From Bifidobacterium breve (lineage in GTDB: Bacteria > Actinomycetota > Acidimicrobiia > IMCC26256 > PALSA-555), in assembly GCA_945889545.1 (NCBI GenBank), contig CAMDCC010000214.1:1-5451 (forward strand): a stretch of 5,451 nt of DNA. The letters run 5' to 3'. The notes under the pieces were generated by a model that did not search any database, was not told where the DNA came from, and saw nothing but the letters and a program-made list of their open reading frames with translations. Positions within the stretch are counted from its first letter, which is position 1; every line of letters starts with the position of its first letter. A program made the translations under genes and the position numbers. Below, piece after piece: positions 1 to 5,451 of the stretch.

Positions 1-33
1 CCGCGAGGCGCGCTCCCCGGCGGCGACCCCCCG

Positions 34-1536
34 TCAGGCAACGCGAACCTCGACGATGTCGAGTCGGCCCGACTCGGGCACGCGCGTGATCCAGATCAGG
101 ATGGCCCCCGCGGATCTCGATCCCACATCGAACGTGGCGCTGGTTCCGAGGTTGTCACCAGACGCGACGGGGGAACCCCATCCCGCGAGCGAGTCGGCGG
201 GGCGGTCGGCCGCATAGATCTCGGCGCTCCAGTCGGAGCCCCCGGCGTCGACCTCGATCGAGCTGATGTCGGCTGCGGTGGCGAACACGACGACGAGACC
301 GACCCCCGCCTTCCCGCCGAGGTCTTGTGATCGATATGTCTCGGTGGACCACTCGGTCGCCGCGTTGGCGTCGATAGCGAACTGGGCTTCATCGGAATGC
401 TCGCCGTCACCACCCAACGGGTCGAAGTCGTTCGCCTCCACGATCTTCACGGGGATGTCGCCGCCGCCGCCCGCGCCCTTCTTCGACAGCTCCTGGATGA
501 TGAGGTAGCCGCCCCCTGCACCGAGACCGAGCACGACCGCGCCGAGGATCGCCCAGGGCCATGCCGCGCCCCGGCGCGCCGATTGGGGACGAGCCGGTTG
601 GGGACGAGCCGGTTGGGGACGAGGGCCCGGTCGCTCCTGTGGGAGAGGCGGCGTCGGTACTGCCCGCACAGGGGAAATGGTCGCGTCGGTGGTCCGGCCG
701 GCGTCGACCGCATCGCCGCGCATCACCGCGTCGAGCGCACCCGCCAACACGTGCGCACTCGGCCACCGGTCGTCGGGGTCGAGCGCGAGACACCGCGCCA
801 CGATCGAAGCGACGGCGGCAGGGGTGCCGGCCGGCAACGGTTCGGGCACCACGCTCAAGCGCGAGAGCGCGGTCTGCATCTCAGTGTCGCCGCGGAATGG
901 GAGCGACCCCGCGATCATCTCGTGGAGCAGCAACCCGACCGCGTACACATCGGCGCGACCGTCGGCCGGCTCACCGCGCACCTGCTCCGGCGCGAGGTAG
1001 CGCGCGGTGCCGATGATCGTTCCGGCGCCCGTGAGATCCCCCGACCCCGAGGCCTTCGCGATCCCGAAGTCGGTCACCTTCACCGGCCCAACAGGTGGCA
1101 CCAGCACGTTCGCGGGCTTCACATCGCGGTGCACGATCCCGGCCTGGTGTGCGACCTCCAGTGCAAGGGCCACACCGCGAGCGATGCGAAGCGCTTCCGG
1201 AACCTCGAGCGGCCCGCGCTCGTCGAGCAGCACGCGCAGGTTCGGCCCCTCGACGAGCTCCATCACGATGTACGCGGTGCCGTCGTCTTCTCCTGTGTCA
1301 TACGTGGTGACGATCCCGGGATGGGCAAGGCCGGCGGCCGAGATGGCCTCGTTGCGGAAGCGTTCGCGGACGGCTTCGTCGACCGACAGCTCGGGGTGCA
1401 GCGTCTTCACCGCGACCTTGCGCGCGAGCAACGTGTCCTCGGCCACCCACACCGTCCCCATCCCACCACGGGCCAGCCGATCACCCAGCCGATACCGATC
1501 GTTCAGCACCCGCCCAGGCGCAGCCGGTTCCGTCAC
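34..1536 (-). CDS. Membrane Ser/Thr protein kinase with discoidin-like extracellular domain
   Basis: A 500-residue Hanks-type kinase that would transfer phosphate from ATP to Ser/Thr of cytosolic proteins. Visible in order: glycine loop at 22-29 (LARGGMGTV, with Ala22 at the usual first Gly), Lys44 in VAVK, helix-C Glu63, HRDVKPAN at 136-143 (catalytic Asp138), DFG at 156-158, activation-loop Thr169 and Thr173, APE at 182-184, helix-F Asp196 and Arg257. All residues needed for catalysis appear present. A Pro/Arg/Gln linker (about 290-322) leads to one membrane helix (about 325-347), then an outer domain of about 140 residues. Its stretch near 370-401 (FDPLGGDGEH, then IDANAATEWSTETY) resembles F5/8 type C/galactose-binding-like folds. 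PASTA repeats are absent. The start is GTG at 1536; an in-frame TAG lies 9 bases upstream and no good Shine-Dalgarno is seen. Neighbouring murJ suggests a role in envelope synthesis, by analogy with the pseudokinase part of M. tuberculosis Rv3910. The kinase call is secure; substrate and ligand are unknown. Confidence 0.95.
   Translation of the reverse strand: MTEPAAPGRVLNDRYRLGDRLARGGMGTVWVAEDTLLARKVAVKTLHPELSVDEAVRERFRNEAISAAGLAHPGIVTTYDTGEDDGTAYIVMELVEGPNLRVLLDERGPLEVPEALRIARGVALALEVAHQAGIVHRDVKPANVLVPPVGPVKVTDFGIAKASGSGDLTGAGTIIGTARYLAPEQVRGEPADGRADVYAVGLLLHEMIAGSLPFRGDTEMQTALSRLSVVPEPLPAGTPAAVASIVARCLALDPDDRWPSAHVLAGALDAVMRGDAVDAGRTTDATISPVRAVPTPPLPQERPGPRPQPARPQPARPQSARRGAAWPWAILGAVVLGLGAGGGYLIIQELSKKGAGGGGDIPVKIVEANDFDPLGGDGEHSDEAQFAIDANAATEWSTETYRSQDLGGKAGVGLVVVFATAADISSIEVDAGGSDWSAEIYAADRPADSLAGWGSPVASGDNLGTSATFDVGSRSAGAILIWITRVPESGRLDIVEVRVA
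577..621 (-). repeat. 15-bp tandem repeat, three units, in the kinase linker
   Basis: Three consecutive 15-base units encode RPQPA, RPQPA and RPQSA (kinase residues 306-320). The first two units are identical at the base level (CGTCCCCAACCGGCT) and the third differs at two bases. It lies in the disordered Pro-rich linker just before the membrane helix. Because the unit is a multiple of three, copy-number change would lengthen or shorten the linker without breaking the frame. Confidence 0.9.
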
Positions 1537-1542
1537 GCGCTC

Positions 1543-1548
1543 ACGCTA
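1543..1548 (-). promoter_or_regulatory. Candidate -10 element for leaderless kinase transcription
   Basis: TAGCGT fits the actinobacterial TANNNT -10 pattern and ends 6 bases before the kinase GTG, the spacing expected if transcription starts on the first base of the start codon. The TA dinucleotide occurs only three times in the 519-base gap, and this is the only minus-strand TANNNT there. No convincing TTGACA-like -35 box is seen 16-19 bases upstream. The lack of a Shine-Dalgarno at this start fits leaderless translation. The assignment is inferred from spacing alone. Confidence 0.35.
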
Positions 1549-1663
1549 ACCGCGCGGTCGCGGAACGACTTCGCGCACCGTTGTTGCGCCGGACACCAAG
1601 GGTCGGACGGCGGACTCAGACAAGCACTCCGGCCCCCGCCTACTCCCGGTGAACGAGCGCCCA

Positions 1664-1688
1664 CTTCGTGCCGCAACACGGCACGGGG
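1664..1688. other. Perfect 7-bp stem-loop
   Basis: CGTGCCG at 1667-1673 pairs with CGGCACG at 1679-1685 around a 5-base loop (CAACA on the plus strand). As plus-strand RNA the stem could reach 10 pairs with two G-U pairs (1664-1666 with 1686-1688). No T-run follows on either strand, so it is not a standard intrinsic terminator. It lies about 130 bases upstream of the kinase start. Function unknown. Confidence 0.5.
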
Positions 1689-1802
1689 GCCTGCGTGAAC
1701 TCGCCGGCGCCCGACCCCTGGATCCGGCGCGAGAACGTCCCGCAAGTACGAGCCCAACGCGCGGAGCTTGCTCACGCAACGGCGAGTGACCGGGCTTTCG
1801 CG

Positions 1803-1855
1803 CGCGCAAGGTGTGCCCAACTTTGCGCGAGCGCGTGCACGCACTCGTGTGCACA
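1803..1855. promoter_or_regulatory. Cluster of palindromes, operator-like
   Basis: Three dyads are packed into 53 bases. CGCGCAA (1803-1809) and TTGCGCG (1823-1829) form a 7-bp inverted repeat with a 13-base spacer. GCGTGCACGC (1833-1842) is a perfect 10-bp palindrome. TGTGCACA (1848-1855) is a perfect 8-bp palindrome. The two GTGCAC cores are centred 14 bases apart. Repeated dyads upstream of a gene suggest binding of a dimeric regulator, but alternating GC-rich DNA yields such dyads by chance, and no matching regulator gene is in view. Confidence 0.3.
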
Positions 1856-1906
1856 TGGTCGGTGGAAGTGGAAGCGCAGGGTGGGTGCGCCGGCGCTGGG
1901 CGGTGA

Positions 1907-2001
1907 GGTCCGCCCGGAGGAGACCCGGGTCGAAGACCCGACGGCGACGAAGGAGCCGGAGCAGGGGCTCCGGAGGATCAGCGGGCCGTGCCCGGCGCCG
2001 G
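1907..2001. other. Cluster of stem-loops downstream of the degV-family gene
   Basis: Several hairpins follow one another, 55 to 150 bases after the degV stop. The sequence CCGGCGCCGG (1992-2001) is a 10-bp palindrome. CGGGC/GCCCG (1982-1986 with 1990-1994) has a 3-base loop and overlaps that palindrome. CCGGAGC/GCTCCGG (1956-1962 with 1967-1973) has a 4-base loop and an alternative pairing GGAGCC/GGCTCC (1952-1957 with 1966-1971). CGGGTC/GACCCG (1926-1931 with 1935-1940) has a 3-base loop. A weak GGTC/GACC stem lies at 1907-1910 with 1922-1925. No T-tract follows, so a canonical intrinsic terminator is not supported. It could be a 3'-end structure of the murJ-degV transcript, a Rho-independent end lacking a U-tract, or a structured RNA. 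Confidence 0.4.
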
Positions 2002-2055
2002 TGACGCCCAGCCCGGAGCATCCACCGTGCGCGAAACCGTGACGCGCGAGGTGCG

Positions 2056-2892
2056 TTACGCGCGGACTTGGAAAGTCACGCCTATGACTCCTGGGCCCGC
2101 GTGGGTTCCTATTACTGGGCCGACTACTCCTACGACGATTTCGTCTTTGGGGACGATGGGGTCGAGGAGCTCGAGGAGCTCGTCGACGTCGCTGGCTTGG
2201 CCGTGCAGGACGGCAACTGAGTCGACGGGCTGCTCGCGCACTTTGTCGGCGAGTAGACGCAATGACTTAGAACGCGTGCGCACGCGGCCGGCTTCTTCGA
2301 CGGCACCGTCGCGAACTTCGAGGACGGGCTTGAGCGAGAGCATCGTGCCGAGCAGCGCGCGGGCGTTGCCGATACGGCCACCGCGCTTGATGAACTCGAG
2401 CGTGTCGAGGCTGCCGAAGAGGCGCGTGCGATCGCGACGGTCGATCACCTCGTTCACGATCTTCTCGACCGGGTCGCCGTCGGCGGCGCGTCGGGCGGCC
2501 GTGAGCACGAGGCTCCCAAGACCGAGCGAGCAAGTGAGTGAGTCGATCACATGGATCGGGCACTCTGCGCCGACTGCGGCGGCAGCGACCTGCGCGGACT
2601 GCATCGTCGCCGACAGGCGGGATGACAGGTTCACGCACACGATGCCTGTCGCGCCGCGCCCGGCGAGGTCACGGAAGCGTTGTTCGAATGCGCCGGCCGA
2701 CGGTGCCGATGTCTCGGGCAGAGCTTCGGCGATGCGAAGCCGCCTCCAGAACTCGTCGGGCGTCAACTCGAAGCGGTCGACGAGCTCTTCGGAGCCGAAA
2801 CGGATCGTGAGCGGCACGATCTCGATGCCCAGTGCGTCGACGAGCTCCTGGGGAAGATCGCACGCACTGTCGGTGACTATCCGCACACCCAT
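2056..2892 (-). CDS. DegV family fatty-acid-binding protein
   Basis: A 278-residue cytosolic protein of normal DegV length. DegV/FakB proteins bind one fatty acid in a pocket; in Firmicutes FakB presents it to the kinase FakA for acyl-phosphate synthesis. Signatures visible: N-terminal VTDSACDLP (6-14), TSAPSAGAF (61-69) as in the usual TSxPS motif, VIDSLTCSLGLG (115-126), LEFIKRGGRIG (165-175) followed by LSLKPVLEVRDG (185-196) and RVRTRSKS, and a C-terminal GPVIGTHAGPGVIGV (258-272). The ATG at 2892 puts the first strand right at the N terminus, as is normal; a longer frame to 3018 would overlap murJ by about 120 bases with unconvincing sequence. It begins 7 bases after the murJ stop, so the two are probably cotranscribed, though only a weak GATGAG-like site precedes it. 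It ends with TAA. No FakA-type kinase is in the window, so the partner is unknown. Confidence 0.95.
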   Translation of the reverse strand: MGVRIVTDSACDLPQELVDALGIEIVPLTIRFGSEELVDRFELTPDEFWRRLRIAEALPETSAPSAGAFEQRFRDLAGRGATGIVCVNLSSRLSATMQSAQVAAAAVGAECPIHVIDSLTCSLGLGSLVLTAARRAADGDPVEKIVNEVIDRRDRTRLFGSLDTLEFIKRGGRIGNARALLGTMLSLKPVLEVRDGAVEEAGRVRTRSKSLRLLADKVREQPVDSVAVLHGQASDVDELLELLDPIVPKDEIVVGVVGPVIGTHAGPGVIGVTFQVRA

Positions 2893-2899
2893 GCGCTCA

Positions 2900-4585
2900 T
2901 CATGCCTGTTCGAGGGCTGGTCCTGTCGGGGTTGATCCGTCTCCACGGCCGCGCTTGCGGCGGAACCGCCCCAGTACAAGGTCGAGGACCTCAGAGAACT
3001 CCTCGACCCGCAGCGCAAGCAAGCCGCCGAAGGTGATCGCGCCCGCAGTCAGGAGTCCGAGGAGGGTGGCGAGCAGCGCGGTGCCCGAGCTGTTCCAATC
3101 GACCCATCGACTCATGGCCCACGCGCCCGATCCAGCCGCCACGGCAACCACGAGCACGCGGGCACCCAGGAGGCCGATCCCTCGCCCTCGCAGGCTCCCG
3201 ATGCGCCGGTTCAGTACGAAGATCGTGAGCATCGCGCCCACTGCGTAGGCACCGGAATGCGCGTACGCGAGGCCAGGAATCCCGAGCCAGTCGAAGAGCG
3301 CAATCGCCAACGCCACGTTCACCGCGTTCTGGATGCAGCCGAGCAGGAACGGAGTCTTGGTGTTGTCGAGTGAGTAGAAGGCGCGCAGCGCGAAGAGATA
3401 GACGGAGAAGAACGGGAGACCGACCGCGAAGCCGATGAGTGTGTCGGAAACCAGGCTCGCGTCCGCGGGGGTGAATGCCCCGCGTTGGAGCAGTGCCGTG
3501 ACGATGGGACGCGCCAGCGCGATCGCCACGGCTGCGGCGGGGATCAGCACCGTGAGGCTCAGTCGGAGCGTGCGCGCAAAGCGGTGGCGCAACGCAGGCG
3601 GGTCGCCGCGCCGCCCCGCAGCTGCGAGCTCGGGCGCGACCGCGGTCATGATCGGGAAGGCGAGGAGGCCGTAGGGCAACACAAAGAGGAGGTACGCGTT
3701 CGTGTACACGAACGCTCCACCGTGACCCTTGCCGGTTGAGAGCTCGAGACCGTTCGCCAGGATGAACACATATGCCAACGCCACCTGGTTGGCGGCGACG
3801 TACCCAATCGTCCAGCCCGACAGCCGCATCATCCGCTTGACGGCCGCGTGACGGAATGCAGGGAGGAAGCGCAGTCGTACCTTCGCGGCGCGCAACGCCG
3901 GTAGCAGCGCCAAGCCCATTGCGACGATGCCCAATGTGGTGCCGAGCCCGATGAAGAGCAGCAGCCGGTCGTCGTCGAGCACGTTGTGGACGGTGAACGG
4001 GCCGCCGACCAGGCGTGGCAGCGCAAAGAAGATCGCGACCACGACCAGGTTGTTCAGGATCGGCGCGAGCGCTGCCGCGGCGAACCGCCGCCGAGCCTGG
4101 AGCATGGCCGTGCCGAGCGCAGTCAGTCCGTAGAAGAGCATCTGGGGCATGAACACGCGCATGAACGCGGTGCCGAGCTCCGCTTGACGGTCACGAGTGG
4201 GGCCGTCGACCTGGAGGAGGTAGAGCCGAACGATCAGCGGGGCGGCGACGATGCCGATGATCGTGATCGCGAGCAGCCCGAGCATCGAGACGGTGAACAC
4301 CGCGCTCGTCGCGTCTTCGTCGTCGTCGTGCACGTGACGAACGAACTGGGGGACGAGCGTTGCTGTGAGCACCCCGCCGAGCAACAGCTCATACACGATG
4401 TTGGGCGTCTCATTGGCCCAGGTGTACACGCCGGCAAGGGTGGTGGCGCCGAGCGCGTAGCTGATCGCCTGAACCCGTACAAGGCCGGTGAGCCGAGAGA
4501 GCGCGGTGCCCAGCCCGACGATCGCGCTCGATTGCAAGAGGCGCGCCGTGTTGTGGCGGCCGTGGTCCGCCGCCGCCTCCGTCAC
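2900..4585 (-). CDS. murJ: Lipid II flippase MurJ (MviN family)
   Basis: A 561-residue polytopic membrane protein of the MOP superfamily that moves lipid II from the inner to the outer face of the membrane for peptidoglycan assembly. Hydrophobic helices recur along the whole length, consistent with about 14. Family signs: SRLTGLVR (30-37, holding the counterparts of E. coli Arg18 and Arg24), ALGATTLAG (44-52), PNIVYELLLGGVL (61-73), FYGLTALGTAMLQARRRF (151-168), and AFYSLDNTKTPF (402-413) near helix 11. An acidic HDDDED patch (86-91) follows helix 2, and a basic tail (about 540-561) ends the protein. The GTG start at 4585 overlaps the previous stop as GTGA and has AAGGAG 7 bases upstream; a GTG at 4651 would add 22 unconvincing residues. 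Unlike the M. tuberculosis homologue Rv3910, it stops after the flippase with no fused pseudokinase. Confidence 0.96.
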   Translation of the reverse strand: MTEAAADHGRHNTARLLQSSAIVGLGTALSRLTGLVRVQAISYALGATTLAGVYTWANETPNIVYELLLGGVLTATLVPQFVRHVHDDDEDATSAVFTVSMLGLLAITIIGIVAAPLIVRLYLLQVDGPTRDRQAELGTAFMRVFMPQMLFYGLTALGTAMLQARRRFAAAALAPILNNLVVVAIFFALPRLVGGPFTVHNVLDDDRLLLFIGLGTTLGIVAMGLALLPALRAAKVRLRFLPAFRHAAVKRMMRLSGWTIGYVAANQVALAYVFILANGLELSTGKGHGGAFVYTNAYLLFVLPYGLLAFPIMTAVAPELAAAGRRGDPPALRHRFARTLRLSLTVLIPAAAVAIALARPIVTALLQRGAFTPADASLVSDTLIGFAVGLPFFSVYLFALRAFYSLDNTKTPFLLGCIQNAVNVALAIALFDWLGIPGLAYAHSGAYAVGAMLTIFVLNRRIGSLRGRGIGLLGARVLVVAVAAGSGAWAMSRWVDWNSSGTALLATLLGLLTAGAITFGGLLALRVEEFSEVLDLVLGRFRRKRGRGDGSTPTGPALEQA

Positions 4586-5451
4586 GCGACCGCTCCTTGT
4601 GCAGCCCCTCGCCGCCGCCGGCGATCTCGGCGGATGTGGAACATCCACCACACGGTCAGGAACGCCAACGCGCTGATGATGAGCACGAGCCCCGCCGCGC
4701 TCACCGCGGTGGCCCTCACCTCGAACTCAGTGTGCGCGATGGGCAACACGCCGTTCGAGTCGAGGATCGTGAGCTGGAGGGGAAAGGAACCCGAGGTACG
4801 CGACACGACGGCGAAACGAACCGTGGTGTTCTTCGGCGGAAGCTCGATGATCCGTTGCCCGCCATCGGGGAACGAGAGCTTTGGGCTTTCGAACTGCACC
4901 AGAACGCTGACCGTCTGACCGGTGCCGTTTCTGAACGTGAGAGGGATGTCGCCGGAGCGGTCGGTGAGTGTGATGGTGGAACGCGTAGGCACATCGATCT
5001 TGGCGACTAATGCGTCGATGACGTTGTCGATGCTCGCAAGCTCGGCCGCCGCACGCGCCGGTCCTACCAGCGTGTTCCATGCCGACGAAACCGAGGCCAG
5101 GAGTGCGCGATCTGCGCTGGCAATGTCGGGCGTCTCCGGTGCGAAGTCCTGGAGCGCGGCGAGCCGCGCGCGTGACGCCTCGTACGCCGCGGCCGTCACC
5201 GGTGGCGCGGGCGGCTCGTAGGCCGCGAGCTCACGCGTCACCGCCGTACCGTCGGTGGTGGTCTCGGCCGGCACCTGATCGAAGACGTCGTCGACGGTCA
5301 TCGGTCGCAGCCACGGGTTGGCCCGCAAACCCTTCAGCACCGCGTCGAGCACATCGTCACTCGGTTTGAAGTCGGTGGGGTTGAGGAGGGCGACCGCACG
5401 CGCTTCGGTGGGCTCCTCGAGCGCGACGACCGACAGTCCGGCCAGCAGGCG
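4582..5451 (-). CDS. DUF6049-like membrane-anchored exported protein, C-terminal part
   Basis: The last 289 residues of a longer protein; the frame is open to the window edge at 5451 and the true start lies outside. The visible part begins with RLLAGLSVVALEEP, a possible end of a larger extracytoplasmic domain. A region with NPWLRPMTVDDVF (about 45-57) and an Ala-rich helical part (about 84-150) follow. Next is a beta-sandwich-like domain (about 160-248) with IPLTFRNGTGQTVSVLVQ, typical of Ig-like domains next to the membrane. One membrane helix (about 252-273) and a short Arg-rich cytosolic tail (RRDRRRRR) finish it, giving an outside-to-inside topology. The layout and position directly before murJ match the actinobacterial DUF6049 family (Rv3909 in M. 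tuberculosis). Its function is not established; an accessory role in envelope assembly beside MurJ is inferred from context and the overlapping stop/start. Confidence 0.8.
   Translation of the reverse strand, partial: RLLAGLSVVALEEPTEARAVALLNPTDFKPSDDVLDAVLKGLRANPWLRPMTVDDVFDQVPAETTTDGTAVTRELAAYEPPAPPVTAAAYEASRARLAALQDFAPETPDIASADRALLASVSSAWNTLVGPARAAAELASIDNVIDALVAKIDVPTRSTITLTDRSGDIPLTFRNGTGQTVSVLVQFESPKLSFPDGGQRIIELPPKNTTVRFAVVSRTSGSFPLQLTILDSNGVLPIAHTEFEVRATAVSAAGLVLIISALAFLTVWWMFHIRRDRRRRRGAAQGAVA
4593..4598 (-). promoter_or_regulatory. Shine-Dalgarno site deciding the murJ start
   Basis: AAGGAG on the minus strand, 7 bases before the GTG at 4585. It lies inside the end of the upstream gene, whose TGA (4584-4582) overlaps the murJ GTG. 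The strong site and the GTGA overlap together favour this start and suggest translational coupling. Confidence 0.8.

Larger units (their letters stand above)
1537..2055. other. 519-base intergenic region without a supported gene
   Basis: This gap lies between the degV-family stop and the kinase start. Open frames on both strands are Arg/Pro/Ser-rich, as expected of spurious frames in GC-rich DNA, and none resembles a known family. I see no tRNA T-loop signature, no RNase P core motif and no SRP GGAAG-type core in a convincing context. The gap holds several inverted repeats, listed separately: 1664-1688, 1803-1855 and 1907-2001. The likeliest contents are the 3' end of the degV transcript and the regulatory region of the kinase gene. 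Confidence 0.7.

Noticed and set aside
1..33. Start of a further gene after the kinase
   Set aside because: Only 33 bases remain and they contain no start codon on the minus strand; a GGGGAG stretch is too little to support a ribosome binding site.
397..1698. Long plus-strand open frame of 433 residues
   Set aside because: It lies antisense to the clear kinase gene and its Arg/His-rich sequence is a typical GC-rich shadow.
1690..1800. A tRNA gene on the minus strand
   Set aside because: No GGTTCGA-type T-loop and no acceptor stem of the right spacing could be found.
1533..2021. A 162-residue minus-strand open frame filling the gap, whose TGA overlaps the kinase GTG as GTGA
   Set aside because: The overlap is tempting, but the product is Arg/Pro-rich with no recognisable domain, codon third positions are not consistently G/C as in the real genes here, and no good Shine-Dalgarno is seen. 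Conservation in relatives would reopen the case.
1907..2030. RNase P, SRP or transfer-messenger RNA in the hairpin-rich part of the gap
   Set aside because: Some GGAGG and CCGGA strings recall conserved RNA cores, but the diagnostic core motifs are missing on both strands.
1988..2935. Plus-strand open frame of 315 residues
   Set aside because: Antisense to the DegV-family gene; Ser/Arg/Thr-rich with no family features.
2893..3018. Longer N terminus for the DegV-family protein, starting at 3018
   Set aside because: It would overlap murJ by about 120 bases, and the added 42 residues do not belong to the family, whose first strand begins at the 2892 ATG.
4586..4651. Longer MurJ starting at GTG 4651
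   Set aside because: The extra 22 residues are Pro/Arg-rich, and the 4585 GTG has a strong Shine-Dalgarno and a stop/start overlap.
3986..4918. Plus-strand open frame of 310 residues
   Set aside because: Antisense to murJ and the DUF6049-like gene; Arg/Glu-rich shadow composition.

Overview
The window looks like chromosomal DNA from a high-GC Gram-positive bacterium (Actinomycetota). It is about two thirds G+C by eye, uses GTG starts freely, and carries an actinobacterial cell-envelope gene set. The order DUF6049-like protein, MurJ flippase, kinase with a sugar-binding-like ectodomain recalls the mviN region of mycobacteria and relatives. I cannot name the genus. An uncultured or Acidimicrobiia-like lineage is only a guess.

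All four genes lie on the minus strand, so they read from high to low coordinates. First comes the C-terminal part of a DUF6049-like membrane-anchored exported protein (4582-5451, running off the window). Next is murJ, the lipid II flippase (2900-4585), whose GTG overlaps the preceding stop as GTGA. A DegV-family fatty-acid-binding protein follows 7 bases later (2056-2892). These three look like one transcription unit. A 519-base gap (1537-2055) follows, with no convincing gene but several inverted repeats. Last is a Hanks-type Ser/Thr kinase with one membrane helix and a discoidin-like outer domain (34-1536). It probably has its own, possibly leaderless, promoter.

The genes point to peptidoglycan precursor export and its control: MurJ moves lipid II outwards, and the kinase could link an extracellular ligand to cytosolic phosphorylation. 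In Mycobacterium tuberculosis the MurJ homologue (Rv3910) is one polypeptide holding the flippase, a pseudokinase and an extracellular sugar-binding-like domain. Here the same modules are separate genes, the kinase retains the catalytic residues, and a degV gene sits between. This split layout is the most interesting feature of the window. I found no RNA gene, CRISPR array, insertion sequence or phage gene.
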